The notes beneath the pieces were generated by a model. The model saw only the letters and a program-made list of their open reading frames with translations, was not told the origin of the DNA and ran no database searches. A program made the translations under genes and the position numbers. DNA of 64,000 bases, taken from NCBI GenBank assembly GCA_002083615.1, contig MSXO01000035.1, forward strand, positions 1 through 64,000. Direction: 5' to 3'. This stretch comes from Proteobacteria bacterium ST_bin11 (GTDB lineage Bacteria; Pseudomonadota; Gammaproteobacteria; Methylococcales; Methylomonadaceae). Positions 54,374 to 61,739 of this stretch are shown piece after piece; the stretch's first letter is position 1, and each line of letters starts with the position of its first letter.

Positions 54374-55113
54374 ATTTAACGCAATTATTCGGCATTCACG
54401 CGGTGCAGGCCGCGTTGGATTACTCGCCACAGAAAATTCGCCGTGCCTGGGTCGATAGTCAAAGACAGGATGTTCGCCTAAGGCAAGTGATTGACGAATT
54501 AGTCAAGTTGGGTATCAACCCGGAAAAAACCGAGCGTAAAAAGCTTGAAAAGATGGCTGATGGTAAAAATCACCAGGGCATCGTGGTGGCGGTGGAATTG
54601 CCGGCCATGCGCAGTGAAGATCAGCTCAAGCAGGATGTTGAGGCGCTTACCACCAGGCCGTTTTACCTCGTGCTGGATCAAGTGCAAGATCCGCATAATC
54701 TCGGTGCTTGTCTGCGTACCGCTGATGCGGTAGGTGCGCACGGCGTGATCGTCACCAAGGATAATGCCGCCGGTATTACGCCGACGGTTTGCAAAGTGGC
54801 CAGCGGCGCGGCGGAAACCGTGCCTGTGTATCAAGTCACCAATTTGGCCAGAGTGCTGCGCTGGTTAAAGGAGCAGAACATCTGGATTATGGGGGCGGCT
54901 GGCGAAGCCGAGCAAACGGTGTTTCAGATGAAGCTGGATATGCCCTTGGCGGTGGTGATGGGCACGGAAGGTACTGGCATGCGTCATTTAACCCGCCAGC
55001 ATTGTGATTTTTTGGTGAAAATCCCGATGGCCGGGCAAGTAGAGAGCCTGAACGTATCTGTGGCAGCCGGGGTACTGTTGTACGAAGTGTTTCGGCAGAA
55101 GCAGCTTGCTTAA
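54370..55113 (+). CDS. rlmB: 23S rRNA (guanosine-2'-O-)-methyltransferase RlmB
   Basis: A 247-residue SpoU/TrmH-family enzyme that methylates G2251 of 23S rRNA. An N-terminal substrate-binding part (about 1-80) precedes the knotted domain with LVLDQVQDPHNLGACLRTAD, GTEGTGMRHL and IPMAGQVESLNVSVAAGV, the three SpoU motifs. It overlaps rnr by 4 bases. Confidence 0.96.
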   Translation: MNLTQLFGIHAVQAALDYSPQKIRRAWVDSQRQDVRLRQVIDELVKLGINPEKTERKKLEKMADGKNHQGIVVAVELPAMRSEDQLKQDVEALTTRPFYLVLDQVQDPHNLGACLRTADAVGAHGVIVTKDNAAGITPTVCKVASGAAETVPVYQVTNLARVLRWLKEQNIWIMGAAGEAEQTVFQMKLDMPLAVVMGTEGTGMRHLTRQHCDFLVKIPMAGQVESLNVSVAAGVLLYEVFRQKQLA

Positions 55114-55118
55114 AGGGC

Positions 55119-55412
55119 ATGAAGTCTATTTGTTATGCCGCCGCACTGGCTGCGAGTTCCTTTCATTCATTGGCGCAGACAGAGATCGACGCCCGAGCCA
55201 TTGCGTTTAATTGCCGGATTTGTCACGCCGAGTCGCTGCTGGATTCCGAACAATCTATCCCATCGCTAAAAAACCTATCCGCGCAGCAGATTCGGCAAGC
55301 CCTGCTGAATTTTAAGTACGATCACCAGTCAGCTACTCTGATGCCACGTCTGGCGAAAGGTTATAGCGACGAAGAGTTGGCGGCGGTGGCTGAGTATTTG
55401 AGACGTCAGTAG
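55119..55412 (+). CDS. Small monohaem c-type cytochrome
   Basis: A 97-residue protein with a signal peptide (about 1-20) and one CRICH haem site. A methionine in ATLMPRLAKGYSDEEL is the probable second ligand. It resembles the cytochrome subunit of flavocytochrome c sulfide dehydrogenase in its single-haem form. Its stop overlaps the next start by one base, so the two are very likely a functional pair in the periplasm. Confidence 0.88.
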   Translation: MKSICYAAALAASSFHSLAQTEIDARAIAFNCRICHAESLLDSEQSIPSLKNLSAQQIRQALLNFKYDHQSATLMPRLAKGYSDEELAAVAEYLRRQ

Positions 55413-56710
55413 TGGCTGAGTTATCCAGAAGACGTTTTTTGCAGGGCGTCGCCGGATTTGGGGTCGGCATGCTTAGCGGTTGCGCAGGATTACCAATCGG
55501 TACTGGCGGCAAAGCCCATGTAGTAGTTGTCGGGGGAGGATTCGGCGGCGCGACGGCGGCGAAGTATCTGCGTTTGCTGGATGCGAATATCCAGGTCACG
55601 CTGATCGAACCCAAAGCAAAATACATCAGTTGTCCCGGCAGTAATTGGCTGTTCGCCGGTTTGACCAACCTAGAGCAATTGACGGTCGATTATCTGGCAT
55701 TACAAGACAAGTATGGAGTTAAGCTGTTAGTTGATCGTGTAAGCGGTTTGGATGCTGCGAAACGGCGCCTACGCTTGGCTGGAGGGCAAAGCCTTTCCTA
55801 CGATAGATTAATCATGTCTCCTGGCATTGATTTTCGTTGGGACGCGATTGCCGGCTACGATCAGGCGGCCGCAGAGCAATTTCCGCATGCATGGCAGGCA
55901 GGCCCACAGACCTTGCAACTGGCCCGGCAACTGCAAGCGATGCCTGATGGTGGAGTAGTATTGATGACGGTGCCAGCCGATCCTTATCGGTGCCCGCCGG
56001 GCCCTTACGAGCGGGCCAGTATGATGGCATATTGGCTGAAACACTATAAGCCGCGTTCGAAAATCATCATTCTCGATGCGAAGCGCAGCTTTTCTAAACA
56101 AGCCCTGTTCGAAGCAGGTTGGGGTAAACATTACGGTTATGGTACCGCCAATAGCCTGGTCGAATGGCATAGTCTCGCGGATAATCCTTTGCTAGAACTG
56201 AACAAGCAGAGCAAGGTGCTGACGAGCGAATTTGGTGACCAGTTCCGAGCCGATGTGTTGAATATCATTCCACCACAAACTGCCGCGCCGATCGCTTTGC
56301 AGCAGGGTTTGGCCGATAGTACCGGTTGGTGTCCGGTTCGACCGCTTAGCGGCCAATCGGTATTCGATGAGTTTATCCATATTATCGGCGACGCAGCGCA
56401 GTACGCGCCTATTCCCAAATCGGCTTTTGCCGCCAATTCAGAAGCTAAAGCCTGCGCAATGGCGGTGATTAGTTTGCTCAGCCAGAAGCCCGTCCCCGCG
56501 CCCCACTGGGTGAATACCTGTTATAGTCTGATCGCGCCTGATCACGGTGTTTCCGTGGCTGGAGTTTACAAGCTGGACGCAGCCAACGCGATTGCGCAGG
56601 TCAAAGGAGCTGGCGGTGTCAGCGCACCAAGGGGTGTCGAATCATTGGCCTTGGAAGCCGAGTATACGCGCGTCGTTTTTCGGCGCTTGATGGCCGATGC
56701 ATTTCGCTGA
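55412..56710 (+). CDS. fccB: Flavocytochrome c sulfide dehydrogenase flavoprotein subunit
   Basis: A 432-residue FAD protein of the FccB/SoxF group, which oxidises sulfide to sulfur and passes electrons to a c-type cytochrome. A twin-arginine signal SRRRFLQGVAGFG is visible. VVVGGGFGGATAAKYL binds FAD; SCPGSNW includes the active-site cysteine region and PPGPYERASM is typical of the family. GTG 55412 overlaps the cytochrome stop. The host is therefore predicted to oxidise sulfide in the periplasm. Confidence 0.92.
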   Translation: MAELSRRRFLQGVAGFGVGMLSGCAGLPIGTGGKAHVVVVGGGFGGATAAKYLRLLDANIQVTLIEPKAKYISCPGSNWLFAGLTNLEQLTVDYLALQDKYGVKLLVDRVSGLDAAKRRLRLAGGQSLSYDRLIMSPGIDFRWDAIAGYDQAAAEQFPHAWQAGPQTLQLARQLQAMPDGGVVLMTVPADPYRCPPGPYERASMMAYWLKHYKPRSKIIILDAKRSFSKQALFEAGWGKHYGYGTANSLVEWHSLADNPLLELNKQSKVLTSEFGDQFRADVLNIIPPQTAAPIALQQGLADSTGWCPVRPLSGQSVFDEFIHIIGDAAQYAPIPKSAFAANSEAKACAMAVISLLSQKPVPAPHWVNTCYSLIAPDHGVSVAGVYKLDAANAIAQVKGAGGVSAPRGVESLALEAEYTRVVFRRLMADAFR

Positions 56711-56900
56711 TTGAAATTTGTTGTCAAAATTATTGATTTCAATAGCTTGCGGTGGTTTTTTATAATTTTTTTTTAAATGTTTTTCCTTTCAATTGAAACT
56801 GAATAAGAAAGCAATTTTTCGGCCAGTATTTCCCAGTATTTACCATTGAAGGCGCGGGAATCCGAAAACAGCGTGTTACAATCGCGGTTGTTCCTTTTCA

Positions 56901-59255
56901 ATGGTTGGCTGCGTGAAGAAAAAACCGCTATTACAAATACTGTTGCTGAGTATGTTGACCGGCAAGGCCGCTCATTCAAGCAGCTTTGTAGTTGAGGATA
57001 TTCAAGTCAAGGGTTTACAGAGAATTTCCGCTGGTACCGTCTACAATTATCTGCCCGTCAATGTCGGTGAAACTTTTTCCGAAGACCGGCAAGCCGCGGC
57101 TATCAGAGCATTATTCAACACCGGGTTTTTTAAGGATATATCGCTGGAACGCGATGGCGGTACGCTGGTTGTCAATGTAGTCGAGCGGCCTTCGGTAGCT
57201 AAAGTGGTCATCGAGGGTAATAAAGACATTAAAAAAGAAGATTTGACCGAAGCGCTCAAGAAAATCGGCTTGGCTGAGGGCAAGGTTTACAATAAACAAA
57301 TCTTAGATAAAGTCGAACAAGAATTGCGCCGGCAATATTTCAGTCACGGTAAATACGGCCTGAAAATCAAAACTGACGTCTCCGAGCTGACGAGAAACCG
57401 GGTCGGCATTCATATCGAGATTTCTGAAGGCCGGGTTGCGAAAATCAAGCAAATCAATATCGTCGGCAGCAAATCGTTTGCGAACGATGTCTTGCGGAAA
57501 GAGTTCGAATTAAGCACTACTAATTTCCTGTCTTTTTATTCGAAAGACGACCAATATTCCAAACAAAAGTTATCTGCCGATTTGGAAAAGCTGCGCTCGT
57601 ATTATCTGGATCGTGGTTATATCAATTTTTCAGTCGAATCGACTCAGGTCGACATTACTGCGGACAAAAAAGAAATTTACATAACCATCAACGTCAAGGA
57701 AGGCGATGTTTACACCTTGGAAAAGGTGAAACTATCGGGTGAATTGATCGTGCCGCCGGAAGAGTTGATCAAATTGGTTAAGGTTGGTCCGGGCGAGATT
57801 TTCTCTCGAAAAAATGCTACGGAAACCTCCAAGTCGATTTCTGATCGACTAGGGGACGAAGGCTATACCTTCGCGAATGTGAACATGGTGCCGGAGATTA
57901 ACGAGCAACAAAAAAGTGTGGCTATGACCTTCTTTGTCGATCCGGGTAAGCGGGTGTATGTGCGGCGGATTAACGTCAAGGGTAACACCAAGACCCGTGA
58001 TGAAGTGGTTCGCCGCGAAGCCAGGCAGATGGAGTCTAGTTGGGCGGCTAGTAGCAAGATAGAACGGACTAAGACTCGTTTGGATAGATTGGGTTATTTC
58101 GAAGAAGTGGGAGTGGAAACCCCTCCTGTGGTTGGTTCGGCCGACCAGATCGACGTCAATTACACCATAAAGGAAAGAGCGTCAGGTAACTTGCAGGCCG
58201 GTGTCGGTTATTCGCAGGTGCAGGGTGTCATCTTTAATGCCAACGTTTCGCAGGATAACATTTTCGGTACCGGGAAACGGGTGGATTTCGCGTTTAACAA
58301 CAGTGCTATTTTGACCCGTTATAATCTGGGCTTTTCAGATCCGTACTACACGCTCGACGGCGTGGCGATGGGCTACAACCTGGGCTACACCTCTCGTAAT
58401 GCCTTTGCAGCCAACTTGGCGAGTTACAACACCAGCATTGCCAATGCCGGGGTGAATTTCGGCATTCCTTTGAATGAGTTTGATCGCCTGGGCTTTGATA
58501 TTGATTTGAAACATACCACTATTTCTGAAACAAACCTTTCCTCCGACAGTATTATCAAGTTCATAAAGGATAACGGCGATAGTTTCACGACGTTATCTAC
58601 CTCTGCTGGGTGGACTCACGATACGCTCGATAGGGCTATTTTTGCGACAAAAGGCGGTCAACAAAGGATCTCTGGATTAGCGACTGTGCCAGGTAGTGAT
58701 CTGGAATATTTCAAAGTGGGTTACAAACAACAGCATTATTTTCCGCTCTCTAATGATTTTACCTTCCGCTTGTTGGGGGAGGTTGCTCATGGCGGCAGTT
58801 ATGGCGGCTCTTCAGGTTTGCCGTTTTTTGAAAATTATTTTGCTGGCGGTACCGGGGACGTCCGCGGATTTATGCAGAACACGATGGGCCCACGAGACTG
58901 CAGAAGCCCGGATCCTAATACGCCCACTTGTGATCCAGTCACTTTGGGTAACGCAACAATCAATAGACCATTCGGTGGTTCAACCAAGCTGATTGGTAAA
59001 GCGGAGCTATTTTTCCCTGTACCGTTTTTAAGTGAAGTCAAGTCGGTGAGGATTGGTTCGTTTGTTGACGCGGGTACTTTGGCGCCGGGACTAGATACTG
59101 GCGACTTGCGCAAGTATTTTCGTTATTCGGTAGGCTTGTCCGGCGAATGGTTATCTCCGTTTGGGGCGTTGGCAGTCAGCGTCGCCCAACCGATGAACTC
59201 GGAGGGTATCGATAGAATTCAAGCCTTCCAGTTCACGTTCGGCTCGGGATTTTAG
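56901..59255 (+). CDS. bamA: Outer membrane protein assembly factor BamA
   Basis: A 784-residue outer-membrane protein that inserts beta-barrels. After a signal peptide (about 5-26) come five POTRA domains (to about 430) and a 16-strand barrel ending in FTFGSGF with the terminal Phe. FFENYFAGGTGDVRGF contains the conserved VRGF of the barrel loop. ATG 56901 is used; GTG 56913 is an alternative start. A TACAAT-like -10 lies at 56877-56882. The 190-base gap before it contains no gene. Confidence 0.96.
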   Translation: MVGCVKKKPLLQILLLSMLTGKAAHSSSFVVEDIQVKGLQRISAGTVYNYLPVNVGETFSEDRQAAAIRALFNTGFFKDISLERDGGTLVVNVVERPSVAKVVIEGNKDIKKEDLTEALKKIGLAEGKVYNKQILDKVEQELRRQYFSHGKYGLKIKTDVSELTRNRVGIHIEISEGRVAKIKQINIVGSKSFANDVLRKEFELSTTNFLSFYSKDDQYSKQKLSADLEKLRSYYLDRGYINFSVESTQVDITADKKEIYITINVKEGDVYTLEKVKLSGELIVPPEELIKLVKVGPGEIFSRKNATETSKSISDRLGDEGYTFANVNMVPEINEQQKSVAMTFFVDPGKRVYVRRINVKGNTKTRDEVVRREARQMESSWAASSKIERTKTRLDRLGYFEEVGVETPPVVGSADQIDVNYTIKERASGNLQAGVGYSQVQGVIFNANVSQDNIFGTGKRVDFAFNNSAILTRYNLGFSDPYYTLDGVAMGYNLGYTSRNAFAANLASYNTSIANAGVNFGIPLNEFDRLGFDIDLKHTTISETNLSSDSIIKFIKDNGDSFTTLSTSAGWTHDTLDRAIFATKGGQQRISGLATVPGSDLEYFKVGYKQQHYFPLSNDFTFRLLGEVAHGGSYGGSSGLPFFENYFAGGTGDVRGFMQNTMGPRDCRSPDPNTPTCDPVTLGNATINRPFGGSTKLIGKAELFFPVPFLSEVKSVRIGSFVDAGTLAPGLDTGDLRKYFRYSVGLSGEWLSPFGALAVSVAQPMNSEGIDRIQAFQFTFGSGF

Positions 59256-59278
59256 TTTAGTTTGAGCCTGTTTTGCCC

Positions 59279-59284
59279 TATAAT
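59279..59284 (+). promoter_or_regulatory. Probable -10 box of skp promoter
   Basis: TATAAT lies 54 bases before the skp ATG at 59338. TTTAGT at 59256-59261 is a weak -35 at 17 bases. It overlaps the end of bamA by a few bases at the -35 side and suggests independent skp expression. Confidence 0.5.
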
Positions 59285-59337
59285 CGCGTTTGCGTTCTGT
59301 CTTAAACTCAAAAAATTAACCGGAGATGGTTTTGACC

Positions 59338-59838
59338 ATGAAAAATAGAATTTCTTTGTTTCTAATGCTAATGATTTTTGCTGGCGTGAGTCATGCAGAG
59401 CTGAAAATCGGCTTTGTGAATGTGGCTAAGGTTTTGGAAAAAGCGCCACAAGCCGCCAAAGCAAAAACTCGCTTGGAAACTGAATTTTCACCAAGAGACA
59501 AAGCGCTGGTTTCTCAGCAAAAAGAGATCAAATCGCTAGAAGAAAAGTTAGGGCGCGACACGGCAGTCATGGGCGAAGAAGAACGTCATAGAATCGAAAA
59601 AGACATTCTGGACAAAAAACGCGATGCTGCACGCGCACAACAAGAGTTCAGCGAAGATTTCAACATGCGCAGAAACGAGGAGCTGGGCAACTTGCAGAAA
59701 CGTATCGTCGAAGCAGTGAGAGCGTTAGCGAAAGAAGAGTCGTTCGATTTGTTGCTGACCGACGGTGTGATTTATGCAAACGATCAAATCGACGTGACCA
59801 GCCGCGTTCAGCAAAAACTGGAAAACTTATCTCAGTAA
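59338..59838 (+). CDS. skp: Periplasmic chaperone Skp (OmpH)
   Basis: A 166-residue protein with a signal peptide ending VSHA before ELKIGFVN. The rest is a long charged coiled coil (about 45-140) like the Skp tentacles, which hold unfolded outer-membrane proteins for BamA. CGGAG at 59321-59325 serves either ATG 59326 or ATG 59338; the second gives the standard signal peptide. Its position after bamA is conserved. Confidence 0.94.
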   Translation: MKNRISLFLMLMIFAGVSHAELKIGFVNVAKVLEKAPQAAKAKTRLETEFSPRDKALVSQQKEIKSLEEKLGRDTAVMGEEERHRIEKDILDKKRDAARAQQEFSEDFNMRRNEELGNLQKRIVEAVRALAKEESFDLLLTDGVIYANDQIDVTSRVQQKLENLSQ

Positions 59839-59888
59839 GACTTTTCCCGATGCTTCCCAGGTTGCGGAAGTATTCAGTACCTCAAGTC

Positions 59889-59917
59889 GGGGAGTTCCTA
59901 GTCTAAACGAACTTCCC
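59889..59917. repeat. Hairpin between skp and fabZ
   Basis: GGGGAGTTC at 59889-59897 pairs with GAACTTCCC at 59909-59917 with one mismatch. No T-run follows directly. It occupies the place where lpxD stands in the usual gene order. Confidence 0.5.
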
Positions 59918-59947
59918 GCTTCCCAGCTAAATTCGCGCAGATAACTC

Positions 59948-60397
59948 ATGGTCGGCACACTCGATATTTTACAAATTCAGGAACTCTTGCCGCATCGCTA
60001 TCCTTTTTTGCTGATAGACAAAGTGCTTGAATGCGAGCCGGGCTCACGCTTGCTGGCCTTGAAAAACGTGACATTTAATGAGCCGTTTTTTCAAGGGCAT
60101 TTCCCGCACAAGCCGATTTTTCCCGGTGTGTTGATCATGGAGGCGTTGGCGCAAGCAACAGCGCTACTTACTTCGCAGAGCGATGATAAATTGGGCAAAG
60201 GTACTACCTATTTCCTCGCCGGCATCGACAATGCTCGTTTCAAAAAACAAGTTGTTCCGGGTGATCAATTGCGCTTGGAAGTGACTTATATTAAACACAA
60301 GCGCCACTTATGGTCGTTTGACTGCCGGGCGGAAGTAGATGGCGATTTGGCTGCCGCCGCGCAAATTATGTGTGCGGCCATGGCTGCAGAGGGTTAA
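59948..60397 (+). CDS. fabZ: 3-hydroxyacyl-ACP dehydratase FabZ
   Basis: A 149-residue hotdog-fold dehydratase of fatty acid synthesis. LPHRYPFLLIDKV and GHFPHKPIFPGVLIMEALAQ are diagnostic, with catalytic His51 and Glu65. The stop directly abuts lpxA. FabZ and LpxA compete for hydroxymyristoyl-ACP, so their linkage is meaningful. lpxD is missing in front. Confidence 0.96.
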   Translation: MVGTLDILQIQELLPHRYPFLLIDKVLECEPGSRLLALKNVTFNEPFFQGHFPHKPIFPGVLIMEALAQATALLTSQSDDKLGKGTTYFLAGIDNARFKKQVVPGDQLRLEVTYIKHKRHLWSFDCRAEVDGDLAAAAQIMCAAMAAEG

Positions 60398-61168
60398 ATG
60401 ATCGATCCCAGAGCCGTTGTTCACGTCAATGCCGAGCTAGCCGACGACGTTAAAGTGGGGCCATTCTCAGTAATTGGCCCAGATGTACAGATAGACTCAG
60501 GCACCGAGATCGGTCCGCATGTCGTGATTAAAGGTCCTACCGCGATTGGTAAGGATAATACGATCTATCAATTCACTTCGATAGGCGAAGACCCGCAAGA
60601 TAAAAAGTACGCCGATGAAATCACCCGCTTGGAAATTGGTGACCGCAATGTGATTCGCGAATTTTGCACGATGCACCGTGGTACGCAGCAAGATCGGGGG
60701 TTGACTTTGATCGGTAGCGACAATCTATTCATGGCTTACACCCATGTCGCCCACGATTGCGAAATCGGCGATCATGTGATCATGGCCAACGGTGCGTCGA
60801 TTGCCGGCCATGTGCATCTCGGTGATCACGCTATTTTGGGTGGTTTTACCTTGGTGCATCAGTTCACCCAAATTGGCGAATACAGCTTCTCCGCAATGGG
60901 TAGCGCAATCACGCAGGATATTCCACCTTATGTGATGGTGGGCGGCAGACCGACAAGACCGCACGGTATCAATTCGGTCGGTATGGAGCGCAATGGTGTG
61001 CCCCCGGAAGTGATCAGGCAGATTCGCAAAGCCTATAAAATCCTCTACAAAAATAATTTGCGCTTGGAAGACGCGATAGAAGAAATGGAAGATATGGCCG
61101 GCGAAAGCAACGAACTTTCCAATATGGTCAGCTTTCTACGCAATGTCACACGCGGTATCCTCCGATAA
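60398..61168 (+). CDS. lpxA: UDP-N-acetylglucosamine O-acyltransferase LpxA
   Basis: A 256-residue acyltransferase for the first step of lipid A synthesis. The hexapeptide-repeat beta-helix runs through most of the protein; AYTHVAHDCEIGDHVIMANG contains the catalytic His block and GLNSVG-type GINSVGMERNGV is conserved near the C-terminal helices. Length is near E. coli LpxA (262). Its 3' end overlaps rnhB by 26 bases; lpxB does not intervene. Confidence 0.96.
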   Translation: MIDPRAVVHVNAELADDVKVGPFSVIGPDVQIDSGTEIGPHVVIKGPTAIGKDNTIYQFTSIGEDPQDKKYADEITRLEIGDRNVIREFCTMHRGTQQDRGLTLIGSDNLFMAYTHVAHDCEIGDHVIMANGASIAGHVHLGDHAILGGFTLVHQFTQIGEYSFSAMGSAITQDIPPYVMVGGRPTRPHGINSVGMERNGVPPEVIRQIRKAYKILYKNNLRLEDAIEEMEDMAGESNELSNMVSFLRNVTRGILR

Positions 61169-61733
61169 CCCCCTACGCATAGCCGGTATCGACGAAGTTG
61201 GCCGTGGCTGCATAGTCGGTCCGGTGGTCGCCGCTGCGGTGATCCTCGACTCGGCTAATCCAATTGCCGGGCTGACCGACTCCAAAAGACTCACGGAAAA
61301 AAAACGCAAGCTACTTGCCGAACAGATCAAGGCCAATGCCTTGTGTTGGGCGGTTGCCCGCGCGGAGGCCAGTGAAATAGACAGCATCAACATTCTGCAA
61401 GCGACAATGCTGGCAATGCAACGAGCGGTCTCGCAATTGGATTACCGTCCTGACTGGGTCAAGGTGGACGGTAATCGGCTGCCAGCCCTGGATATGCCCG
61501 GCGAAGCTATCGTGCAAGGCGATTTATTGGTCCAGGAAATATCCGCCGCTTCGATCTTAGCCAAAGTCGCCCGCGACGCCGAAATGCACACATTGGATCG
61601 GCTCTATTCCGGCTATGCCTTTGCCGTCCATAAAGGCTACCCTACCCAGCAGCATTTAGCGGCGTTGCAACAACTTGGCATTACCCCGCACCATCGAAAA
61701 TCGTTTGCCCCGGTTAAACAGTATCTCGCTTAA
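61143..61733 (+). CDS. rnhB: Ribonuclease HII
   Basis: A 196-residue RNase HII that removes ribonucleotides from DNA-RNA hybrids. GIDEVGRG carries Asp17 and Glu18, VKVDGNRLP and ILAKVARD supply the remaining acidic site. ATG 61143 lies inside the lpxA end. The stop is 6 bases before dnaE, the conserved arrangement. Confidence 0.95.
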   Translation: MSHAVSSDNPLRIAGIDEVGRGCIVGPVVAAAVILDSANPIAGLTDSKRLTEKKRKLLAEQIKANALCWAVARAEASEIDSINILQATMLAMQRAVSQLDYRPDWVKVDGNRLPALDMPGEAIVQGDLLVQEISAASILAKVARDAEMHTLDRLYSGYAFAVHKGYPTQQHLAALQQLGITPHHRKSFAPVKQYLA

Positions 61734-61739
61734 CTGGCC

